NCBI GenBank assembly: GCA_034696485.1
Contig: JAQIWT010001415.1
Coordinates: forward strand, 1 to 10,882
DNA from: Isohypsibius dastychi
Lineage: Eukaryota > Tardigrada > Eutardigrada > Parachela > Isohypsibiidae
Reading direction: 5' to 3'
Length of the DNA: 10,882 nucleotides
Both the position numbers and the translations under genes were made by a program. Shown here one piece after another: positions 1 to 8,548 of the stretch (position 1 is the stretch's first letter; each line of letters begins with the position of its first letter). The notes below the pieces were generated by a model that had not been told where the DNA came from, did no database searches, and was given only the letters and a program-made list of their open reading frames with translations.

Positions 1-180
1 TCATGTGGCTGCTGTTTCTCTTCTGTGTACCATATTTCGGAATGCCGGTATGGTTCATGTAACATGAGTATGGGTCAATGCTTACACATGGTTGATTCAC
101 AGGTTGTTTTTCTGGCGTTGAATCGAGACTATCAACTTGGGCTGAAGAAACTGTGCTCGGGATGCGCCGCATTGTGGTGA
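1..180 (+). CDS. Receptor A: 3' end of a class A GPCR-like gene (partial, cut by window edge)
   Basis: Two exon pieces are visible. Bases 1-47 encode the end of transmembrane helix 7 (about FMWLLFLFCVPYFGMP), followed by an intron at 48-102 (GTATGG donor, TTCACAG acceptor, 55 bases, phase 0), then 103-180 encoding VVFLALNRDYQLGLKKL and a short tail to TGA at 178-180. The match is to receptors B and C in this window: B has FLWLRTLISIGYMVNP then FIFYAMNGDYRKALMRW, C has FLWLRSLIPVAYLTNP then MIFYALSKDYRNATIAW, with the intron at the identical codon boundary. The F-x-W-L, Y, P, F-x-A, N/S and D-Y positions are shared. What is odd is that the NPxxY motif reads MP-VV-F-L, so both the Asn and the Tyr normally used in class A receptor activation are absent. 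The cytoplasmic tail is only about 17 residues. The rest of the gene lies upstream of the window. Ligand unknown; a plasma-membrane receptor is inferred from family. Confidence 0.75.
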   Translation, partial: SCGCCFSSVYHISECRYGSCNMSMGQCLHMVDSQVVFLALNRDYQLGLKKLCSGCAALW

Positions 181-1360
181 TTCCCATAACTGCTAGATTC
201 CGTATACGGAGCGGTAATCTGCGCAGAGCGTTCATTTTTGTTATTGTTTTTGCCATTTTATCCCCACGGACTCGAGAAGCCCTCATTCAGATTGATTTTT
301 TTCAGTTTCAGTACCTATTCAAAGCTTGACCTTTATACTTTTGATCGAAAACATGGGTCAGTGGACCGAGATCTATCGAGTAAAGTAAGATAATCGGTGA
401 ATATAAATATATTTATATGAATATAAATACAAATATATAAATATATATTCCCATATATAAAAGCGATAATTCAGATGGTCGATAAAATCTTTCGACAGGG
501 GACAAACAAAGAATCCAATCACGCACATCAATGTCATCTCTGGAGGCGGTCTGTGACCCTTCTGAGAAACGAAAATATAATTTCACCGGAGAGGCAAACA
601 GCTGCATATTTTGATTATTCACAAAATCTGGATTATGCAAACGTTCGATCAGCACGGTTTTGTCATCAAACGGAGAGACCGCCGTGTAATATCCTGTTTT
701 GGATCAAAGATTCAGGCTCTTTTTGAAAATGACAAGAGAATAAACAACAGCTCACGTAGCCGGCATGGTTGTTGACTTGTCAGCTGTGGCCTCAACATGT
801 AGAAAATTCAGCTTAAGCGCAGAGGGAAAGTACAAAATTCTGCCAGGACCTCAGGAGGTTTCACAACGTTGTCAACATCAACTTTTCCAGATTCAAAAGG
901 GGAATTAATGTTCAGTTGTGGCCTTCCTCTTTGCGCTTTTGCAGAGCTGTAAAATTTCTCCCTGCTCTCGTCAGAAATTTGCATTTTCTTTTGGCAAAAC
1001 TATTGAATTTTTTTCTGGTTTACAGCCTTCTGCTCAGTGGCTTGCAAAAAAGTGAATTTTTCTGTGTCGCAGATAGTCACTCGCAACATTCACCATTTCT
1101 ACCCAATGACGGGCGGCATAATTGTTGAGATGCTGAGTCAACAGGCAACAACTCAATTTTCGCCGGCTACAAGCGCATCAGGCTCATCATTGACATCGTT
1201 ACAGGGCATACACTTCCGGGGCCAGTCATCAATGTGCGACTTATTCCATCGTCCGGTTGCAAATCGCAGATATTGTTGACTCGATAATATCCGATGATTG
1301 CAAGTGCGAGATTTTGTCGGAGATGCCAAACAAGTTGTTTTCTTTCTTTTCGTGAAAAAC
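181..1360. other. Intergenic stretch between receptor A and the P450
   Basis: No gene could be supported here. Short open frames exist on both strands (for example 475-726 and 916-1128 on +, 1153-1461 on -), but none has recognisable motifs, splice-linked neighbours or a consistent partner frame. The stretch would be expected to hold the 3' untranslated region of receptor A and the promoter of the P450; no core promoter element was recognisable with confidence. The only compositional feature is the AT-rich tract at about 401-462. Confidence 0.5.
401..462. repeat. AT-rich low-complexity tract
   Basis: A run made almost wholly of A and T in alternating ATATAAAT-like words (atataaatatatttatatga, then atataaatacaaatatataa and so on). 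It is simple-sequence DNA with no coding value; the open frame on the minus strand that runs through it (413-655) gains its hydrophobic Ile/Tyr/Phe end purely from this composition. Confidence 0.8.
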
Positions 1361-1485
1361 ATGCACATATAATGTGTTTTACTTCTGTTGTTGGCTCTAT
1401 TCGCAGTCTGGTACACCTGGTACCCAAGCCTTTTTTTCAAGCAAGTACATGAACAAAACAACTATACTTTCGACCCTTCAACAAG
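1361..1485 (+). other. Possible damaged N-terminal exon of the P450 (membrane anchor)
   Basis: From 1373 one frame reads CVLLLLLALFAVWYTWY and continues through a charged stretch to a possible donor at 1486 (AAG then GTCAGA). A Leu-rich helix ending in aromatic residues is what the endoplasmic-reticulum anchor of a microsomal P450 looks like, and its place just upstream of the first certain P450 exon fits. Against it: an ATG at 1361 in the same frame is followed by TAA at 1370, the proline-rich hinge (PPGP) expected before GFPFVGS is not seen, and this frame does not join the next exon in phase. A different frame, starting with ATG at 1449, gives 12 codons that do join the next exon correctly in phase 1 but carry no anchor. 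Either the true first exon is elsewhere or this one is decayed or contains sequence errors. Confidence 0.3.
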
Positions 1486-1561
1486 GTCAGATCCTTGAGT
1501 AGTAAGCGTTCCTGTGAAACATCAGCTTCAAAGAGCTAACCTGCTCTTAATATCCTTATAG

Positions 1562-3598
1562 GTTTTCCTTTTGTTGGAAGTGTACCGCTGTTCGGCAGAC
1601 AGCTGGATAAAACGATGATGAAATGGCAAAAACGATACGGAGACATATTCAGCTTTCGAATCGGGAAGAGACCTGTGATCATGTTGAACAACTACGAAAC
1701 AATTCGCAAGATACTTTCCGACGAGAATACCACTGGACGTGACCCAAATGCATTATTCACCGAACACATTTTGCAGAATGACATCGTTCATGGTAAGAAT
1801 TTACTCACATTGAGAGAGACAGAGGGTTATTCTCAATAAATAGCTTGATCCAATAAATTTGTTAGATAACCAATCAGACCTGTTGACTAAACAACTTTCA
1901 CCGGTTTGCTGTTCTTTTCAGTTGTGTTTTGGTGGTCGAGCTATGCTTCATCCGATGTGGCCTAACGTGGGAACTACATACCATCTCTTAAAATCAAATC
2001 TTGATAATTTTTAAGTTATTCTGAACGTTTTCTGGCCACTCAGATTACCCACTTGTGCGGGTCGTGATTTAAAAAAGCTTATCCGATTCTTTTTGATAAG
2101 AAACAGCTTGTGATCTATGTCATGTAACGTATGTAAATTGATTGCACCCCCAGGCCTCGTCTTCAGCCAAGGTCAGCTCTGGAAAGATCACCGTCGATTT
2201 GCGCTCAGCACACTTCGTGATCTTGGCATGGGAAAAGATTGGCTGGAAGATGCCATTCTCTCTGAAATCGCTGATCTATGCCAAGTGCTCAAAGATGCCA
2301 ACTCCCAACCCCTAAATCCCAGACCCATCTTCTCTCATAGCGTCTCCAACGTCATCACCGCGCTTGTCTTCGGAAAGCGATTCTCGCATTCGGATAAACG
2401 CTTCACAGAGCTTGTTGTGTTAATTGAGTCGTTCTTAAGGGATATGATCAAGGCTATACCAGTGGATGCCGTGCCTTTCCTCAAACATGTCCCGAATCCA
2501 TTTCGACGTCACTGGATCAACTTCAAGAATAAGCAGACACGGGTCAGGCAGTTTTTAGAGGATTTGATCGAAGAGCACGGAAAGCGTCCGGAATCGGAAG
2601 ACTCGAATGATTATATTAATGCATTCCAGAGGGAGGCCAGAGAGCGTTGCACACAGATTGGAAAAGACAGCAGTTTCAATGGTAAGACTGTCATGTACAA
2701 ACCCAAATTTAAAGTTATGAAGCTGTTTGGCATACTTTAATGTGCCCCCTCCCTTGGTCTTGCACCCCCACAGTGCTGTCGTGGTGAAACTGGAATTAAC
2801 CACACACAAAAGTTTTTTTTCAGACTTACAACTCTTTGCCTCAGTATTCGACCTGTTCGTAGCAGGCGGTGACACAACTTCATTTAGTCTGATGTGGGCT
2901 TTGGTATTCCTTCTCGAAAATCCGGAAGATTTAAAGAAGATGCACAAAGAAATGAGCGGCGTAAAAACAGAAGCAGAAGGCCAGTTAATAACAACGTCTG
3001 ACAAAGGTTAGTTCTCTTCTGGCTCTTAGTCTGACGGCATTTCTCTCTTGACAGTCATTTTTTTCCAGCGAATCTTCATACACTGAGGCAACTCTCCTCG
3101 AAATCATCCGGCTCTCCTCCGTGATCCCGTTGAACGCAACTCATAAGGTATTGGCAGACATGAACATTGATGGCAACCATGTACGGGCAGGGACGCTCAT
3201 CATGTCAAATATTTACTTTGTCCACCGTGACCCCCGCGCTACTGGAGTGATCCGCATAAGTTCGACCCCGCCAGATTTCTCGAGAAAGATGGCAAAGTTT
3301 TGGTTCCGCGAGAAGGATTTATGCCGTTTTCAGTTGGTCAGGCCTTTTTTTTTCTCTACAAGTAATTCATGTGATATGTCATGAAGTTGTTTTTACAGGG
3401 AAGAGAACATGTCTAGCTCAAAATCTGGCAAGAGTGAATCCCTGGTTGTTCTTTGCCAATATCGTCCATTGCTTCGATGTTCAGGCAGTTTTGGGGCAGC
3501 CAATCACATCAGATGACTACACCGTGAATCGACTTCGGCAACCTAATCAATTTTCTGCTTTTTTCATTCCGCGCCATTCGAACACTCAGGACTCTTGA
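1562..3598 (+). CDS. Cytochrome P450, CYP2 clan, multi-exon; frame broken twice in the 3069-3336 exon
   Basis: Five exons: 1562-1792, 2154-2681, 2824-3006, 3069-3336, 3399-3598, all joined by phase-1 GT-AG introns of 361, 142, 62 and 62 bases; stop at 3596. The product is a haem monooxygenase, normally anchored in the endoplasmic reticulum and fed electrons by P450 reductase. In order: GFPFVGSVPLFG after the hinge; GLVFSQGQLWKDHRRF with the C-helix WxxxR (Trp codon 2180); I-helix AGGDTT oxygen-activation motif at 2862-2879, created by the splice 2681/2824; K-helix ExxR (EIIR) at 3100-3111; meander DPARF near 3264-3278; and haem loop FSVGKRTCLA, split by the last intron, with the axial Cys codon at 3410-3412. 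About 470 residues are present against roughly 490-500 for the clan; the missing part is the N-terminus. Two breaks: one base seems lost after 3079 (CAT-AC for CAT-TAC, before TEATLLEIIR) and one near the C run 3231-3235 (HRDPR then YWSDPHKF). Substrate cannot be told. It may be a pseudogene or a live gene with sequence errors. Confidence 0.88.
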
Positions 3599-5697
3599 AC
3601 GCCACATATTACTAAGAAAATTTTTCACAAATTATGAATGATAACCTGATAAGAGTCAAATTGAATAACATTGTCCATTGTTGGCGAAAACGTGTATGTA
3701 GCAGCATACCATGAACTCAGTGGCTCACCATAAATGAAGCTTTTTTCCGCATGGATCACACGACGCCGGGATGGCTCGTACGTGCGAAGTGAACTCTCTG
3801 AACATTTGTTTCTCTTGGCTGACTTTGAACGATTCGGACGCATCCCATCATTCAATTTGATTTTACATCAGCCCATCCATTTAGACTCACACAGATCGAG
3901 ATAGGTGGATTTGAAAAAGGGAATGGGATCTATCTTGGCTTCATTCCATTTGGAATAAATCGCAATCGCACCCGTATCCCTGGTGAATCGCTAAACAACG
4001 TGGGGTAACTGAGCAGTCTTGCAAGAGTGCGAAAATGCGGTCTGGAACTCTGGATGGTTGCAGCGTTCAAGTCTATATGGCCACGAGAATATGGAACTAG
4101 CAGTGCTCCTGACGCAGAGCTGTTTATTGGTGCAGTCACGAGCGTTTTGAGAAACAGTGGTTTTATCTCCAGAAATTCTCGGGACATTTCGAAGTCAGAT
4201 TTGAATGGCTCCTGATCAAGGCTGAAGAATACTTTGTTTCTGTGGGTTGACTGATTCCATTCTTCGAAGGATATGTGTACCGTACATAAGCCAGAAATGC
4301 GGTTTTTTCATGAAATTCATCCCAAGCCAGCGCGGGGGAAAAATTGCAGGACATGACCATTCCATGTACAATTTGCAATCACCTTAAAATGGAGTCATGA
4401 AAATGACTATGCAGCTGGCGGTTCGGCACTTTCAGGGTAGAAATGCCGAACAGCTGGCTGCAAAGGAAGGATTAAGAAAGAGAATGAAATTCTGAAAGAA
4501 AGTACTTTGGGCCATAACCACCTTCCGGATCAAATGGGAGCAGCAGCTTTGGAGGTCAAAAGGGAAATAATCCAGCAAAAGGAAAATCTTGGCGTTCTTA
4601 GCCGGTTTATCTTTCAGCGTGTGTCTTAATTTGTGAATCTGAATGATCAGCGAGTTTTTTTCAGGTCTGATTCCCCCCACTGTCCTCAGTTAGGCTGATT
4701 AGGCCATCAGAACAATTCACTGCTGCCGAATGTCTGGAGACTTCGTGTGTGCATTTCTAGAACTCAAATATTCAACGAGCTTACAGGGTAGTCTTAATTT
4801 TAAGAAGTTTCGAAGCAAAAAAGTCGCCATTTGTAGTAACCGATGCTCGGTTTCGTTTGAAACTGGCAATTAGTTGAATCGACATGTTTCTCAAAATCCT
4901 CCTTCTTTGCTTTTATCTTTTTGTGATACGTTGGGTATCAAGATGCCCGGCATTCTGTGAGGTCTGTTTGAACGGGAGCGATTTGAAGTTGAAAAACTTA
5001 AGTTGTGAGTGAATCAACTGTTTTGCCTAATTAACTTTTTCGCCCGGCAAATAAATTGGACTGTTGATTCAACCGTTCAACTATTATTCCCAACACAAAT
5101 GCTGGCCGATGCAGACCACGGCTCATGAGTGTACCTTGGTCCATTTTTATCCAGCGTCACTTTCTGTAAAGATTTCTCTTCAGGGGGGAAGAGCAGCCAA
5201 ATGTTTCACGTAGGGCATGCATACAGTTTCATTCTAAAGGTTCGAGCTTCAATTCGATTATAGCCTGTGGTTGAGTGCGTACAGCGGAGGATCCTGCCGA
5301 AGAACAATAGCCAGTACTTCATCGGAACATGCCTACGCACTGTATTGAGTAAATGCGAACGGAGTTACCCCGCTGATGATGAACCTCTTTCATTTGTGTA
5401 TGATAGACGAGCACATTTTATCACGAATACAACTTTTTTTCCTCTCACTAATAGATAAAGCCATAGGGCTGTTATTGTTCTGGCATTTTAAGCAAAAAAA
5501 TCTGCCCTCAGTGCCGCATTGAATGATTCAGACACATCACCGCAGAATGAACGATATGACGCAGGAAGAAGCTTATCCAGAGAAAGGGATCTGCTTCACA
5601 TAAAGCGAGCCCCATGACTGTATACCGGTCACATACTTCCAAATTTTCTCTCAGACTCACGATTATACAAAACCGGACTACGTGTTTCGCTGGCAAG
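3599..5697. other. Intergenic stretch between the P450 and receptor B
   Basis: No gene could be assigned. The first part would hold the P450 3' untranslated region. A + strand frame is open from 3829 to a TAA at 4006 and again to TGA at 4213, and a neighbouring frame is open around 4166-4246; the encoded text looks protein-like (for example GGFEKGNGIYLGFIPFG) but matches nothing I recognise. Minus-strand frames of 70-85 codons at 3625-3855, 3930-4187, 4163-4378 and 4432-4680 overlap it and are no more convincing. The frame at 5267-5458 has no family features. Bases immediately before 5698 are probably the 5' untranslated region and promoter of receptor B. Confidence 0.45.
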
Positions 5698-6780
5698 ATG
5701 AACGTGAGTGGTAACTTAACAACTGTCAAGGTCGACCCCCGAACGCTGCTGCCATGGTTTGTGGTCAGTAATCTTGTGAGTGTCACTGGGACACTTGCAG
5801 CTGCTTCTATAATCATCTCAATATTTACCAGTCCAGTATTACGCAAGGGAACCGGTCCGCTGATTATAAACGCATTCTTCATCGATGTTTTTCACTCGGC
5901 GATTATCTATCCAGTGACCAACTTTCTAACTGCTGTCGCGCTACGAATAATTGACCTTTCATTCTCCATCGAATGTCGCGTCTTCCTATTCTTCAGCCAT
6001 ACCTTCACTTTGACCAGCAACTGGGCTATGCTGGGCTTATCCATCAATCGTTATATCGCCATGTTCTTTCCACAATATTTCAAACAGTTGACGAGCTCCA
6101 GAGCGACTTGTTTAAGCATTGTAGTCATCTATGTTCTCAACGCTGTCGTTGCGCTACTGCCAATTGTCATTGTCCCATCCCAAGAAAAGGCAGTTCTCCC
6201 CAATGGAGAATGCGGCATACGGCTGATCAATACCATATTGCTTCAAGTCCGCACTGTTTTGGGGATATACTTCCCGCTAGCGGCAACTGGGTTGGTCTAC
6301 ATTGTCATCTGGCTCAGCGTTTTTCTGAAAAGTCGTCAACTTATTGGTCAGGAAAACAGCGCTGCATATCGTCAATTGCATCGAAGGGGAAAGATGACTA
6401 AAGCGCTGTGTCTGATCTCGTTATTCCACTTGATCTGCTACGTACCACTGCAAATTTTCATCAGTGTGACATCCCAGGTTGCGTATCGAGAAGCATTCTT
6501 ATGGTTGCGAACACTCATATCAATTGGCTATATGGTAAATCCAGTAAGTTGCTCAAGCCGTTGTATTCATTAATGTCCGTTAATATGACTTCTCTTTGAT
6601 TAGTTTATATTTTACGCTATGAACGGTGACTATCGCAAAGCTTTAATGCGCTGGATGCCGCATAGAGGAGAGATATCTGCGGTGGTTCCCAGTGGTCCAT
6701 CCAATCAAAAACAAACCAACCTGACCAGAGATGGTAATCCTTTCCAACAACAGGCCAGCGTGCTGCCGGAAGCTGAATAA
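5698..6780 (+). CDS. Receptor B: orphan class A (rhodopsin-type) GPCR-like protein, two exons
   Basis: Exons 5698-6543 and 6604-6780, phase-0 intron of 60 bases (GTAAGT donor, TTAG acceptor), giving about 340 residues, normal for a class A receptor. The start at 5698 is preferred over an in-frame ATG at 5614 because it gives MNVSGNLTT, parallel to MNSSGNTTT of receptor C, with two N-glycosylation sequons on the outer N-terminus. Seven hydrophobic helices fall at about residues 22-44, 54-76, 90-122, 137-160, 185-210, 235-257 and 266-290. Cys93 at the start of TM3 and Cys172 in the second outer loop (NGECG) can form the class A disulfide. TM2 keeps its Asp (FFIDVFHS). TM3 ends in NRY instead of DRY, TM6 has CYVP instead of CWxP, and TM7 reads NPFIFY across the splice, then a helix-8-like DYRKALMRW. 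The tail is hydrophilic and Gln/Asn-rich. It is a plasma-membrane receptor by family; ligand and G protein are unknown. A chemosensory role is possible given the paralogous cluster, but unproven. Confidence 0.88.
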
Positions 6781-8116
6781 GAAGAGCACACTGCCATATC
6801 ATGTTAATTTATTCTATTACAAGCTGCTCCCGATAAGTGAGCCTGATCGTTTCTGAAGATTTCATTCAGTTTTTCAGGTTAAGGCTCAGAGTTTCGCATT
6901 CTGACAGCAGGTCCGGTTTTCATGTGCTGTAATGCAGTGAGATCTTTTGAGTCAAACTTTGTGTAAGTGCCCTGTCTTACCGACCACAACATGGCACTGT
7001 CTCCAATTGTTTGAGTTAGGGGTCAGCTGTCCAAGTAGAATATACCGAGTTTACCAGCTTTCCAGAAATGGTGTGACCTTTGAGCAATCTTGCTGAATAG
7101 ACCATTTTTGACCATTGTTTATTATCTTTTACATCGTCTATTCGCTGTATTTTCGTCTCGAATGGAATCTGTCATGTATTCAATAATGTTCGCCAAGGAT
7201 GAAAAAGAAATATCAGCATGAGAAACTCGGTTGTGTGAAATCCAAAGAAAACCAGTAACCCGACCAGTTGTTTGCGTTCAAAAATAGACTCAGATTTGTG
7301 GAAGAGCCACCGTCATCTTAAGTGTCGGAGTGGCTGTCTTGCGCAAAATTTTCGGAACTCTGGTTTTTTCCTACTGCAATCTTCATTTCACAATTTGGGG
7401 GCATACCGAGCTAATTCATATTAGACCTGATTCAGGTTTCTTGCCGGCAATCCTGGTTTTCGTACAGCGAGAAAAGTGATCCTGCAAAGAAGCCGCCTTC
7501 ACGGTCTGTGTCGGTTCACGAGCGAAACTTGTCTGAACGCATTGTTATTTGTTCGTGCCTCCTGACGTGTTTGTTCCGTTACTTGAAAACATTTGAGCAG
7601 TAATGTGAGAGCTGAGTCATGATCTGCGCCGGATAATCGCGATTTTGGCTCGGTGTAAAATATGTTTCTTCAAACGAGCAGCCGTCATCTTCTGTGCCGG
7701 ATTGAGTTTTCGGCGAGAAACTTGATTATTACTCTTCTGTATGGTGCTAGGTACTGAGTGCATATCACTTTGAACTCGAAACCTCACACTACGTCTGACA
7801 TGCAAGCAAACATGAGGTTGTGATTGGCTGCTGAGTGATTGTTGATCTGCAAGCAGAAACGCTGTTTCTTCTCACATTGGACCGGCGAGATACATATGTA
7901 GCTGCTTTCAGCTGCCGAATGCCAAGATTTCGAGTCCATCTGCCATTGATGGGCACAAGGAATAAAAGGTATTTACTGTAACGAGAAATTCTTAGTCTTG
8001 CTAATTACTGGGATACGGTGGTTGTTGCGGAATAGATTTAGAAAGGGAAAATCATAAGTGAATGTTGATCTTGAAAGAGGTCTAGAATGTTTTTGAAAGG
8101 AATACAAATTGGTTTT

Positions 8117-8160
8117 GGAACGGTTACAAAATGATCCAGAAACGGTTTCACAATGATCCC
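8117..8160. repeat. Two-copy 22-base tandem repeat
   Basis: The units are ggaacggttacaaaatgatcc plus a (8117-8138) and gaaacggtttcacaatgatc plus cc (8139-8160), differing at only a few positions. A more decayed copy may precede them. It is non-coding and of unknown role; duplicated protein-binding sites or slipped-strand expansion are both possible. Confidence 0.7.
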
Positions 8161-8173
8161 AAAATGGACTTGG

Positions 8174-8198
8174 ATATCTGAGACTCAAACTCAGATAT
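8174..8198. repeat. Perfect 9-bp inverted repeat (hairpin)
   Basis: ATATCTGAG at 8174-8182 and CTCAGATAT at 8190-8198 are exact reverse complements around a 7-base centre (ACTCAAA). There is no T run after it that would suggest a terminator, and terminators of that kind do not apply to this type of genome. It sits directly against the palindrome at 8200-8213. Confidence 0.75.
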
Positions 8199-8199
8199 T

Positions 8200-8213
8200 A
8201 AAATCGCGATTTT
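8200..8213. repeat. Perfect 14-base palindrome
   Basis: AAAATCGCGATTTT is its own reverse complement with a CGCG core. It is followed at once by another palindrome, TACCGGTA (8213-8220). A dyad of this type could be a binding site for a dimeric transcription factor, but no factor is identifiable. Confidence 0.7.
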
Positions 8214-8263
8214 ACCGGTATATTTCAAGTAATGAGTTCGACGAACCTTGTCATTTCCTCTAG

Positions 8264-8328
8264 AATCACTTTGTAGCTCCTTGTTTCTCAATGGAATCCA
8301 ATCACTTTTTTGCTCCTTGTTTCTCAAT
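8264..8328. repeat. Two-copy 29-base direct repeat, 36-base period
   Basis: Copy 1 (8264-8292) and copy 2 (8300-8328) both read aatcactttN..gctccttgtttctcaat, with two mismatches (GTA in the first against TTT in the second). Seven bases separate them. It lies roughly 220-285 bases upstream of the receptor C start, so it may fall in that gene's promoter or 5' untranslated region; no function can be assigned. Confidence 0.8.
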
Positions 8329-8548
8329 CACGCTGACGAAGGGACAGTTAATGCACATGAACGAAAAAAATGATTGCCAATGCGATCTGCTACAGAAAAA
8401 ACCAGGGAGATTGTGCTTGCACGTTCGACATTCCGGAACAGCTCGATGGTATAACATCACTCGCCTGCGTCACGGAAATCCACAGAATTTAGGATTTTCT
8501 GCATAAACGTGGCTGTATTCCGGCAGACGGAACAAATTGCAAAACGCG

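Larger units (their letters stand above)
6781..8548. other. Intergenic stretch between receptors B and C
   Basis: No confident gene. A + strand frame without ATG is open from 7415 to TAA at 7601 (62 codons, ending in a hydrophobic stretch SERIVICSCLLTCLFRYL); it has no recognised motif and is not placed next to good splice partners, so it is not called. Minus-strand frames at 7617-7805 and 7973-8188 and the + frame at 8291-8506 also lack support. An AATAAA lies at 7961-7966, far from any stop codon called here. From 8117 to 8328 the sequence is rich in short tandem, direct and inverted repeats, listed separately. The last part is presumably the upstream region of receptor C. Confidence 0.45.

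Noticed and set aside
475-726. Open frame of 83 codons on the + strand
   Set aside because: No family motif, no splice context, and residue content like random translation.
2555-3004. Minus-strand open frame of 149 codons
   Set aside because: It is antisense to P450 exons and an intron, and carries no motif.
5508-5882. Minus-strand open frame of 124 codons
   Set aside because: It is antisense to the receptor B N-terminus and upstream DNA; no supporting features.
5973-6401. Open frame of 142 codons inside receptor B
   Set aside because: Shadow of the receptor frame; Cys/His/Gln-rich composition is a frame artefact and no domain is seen.
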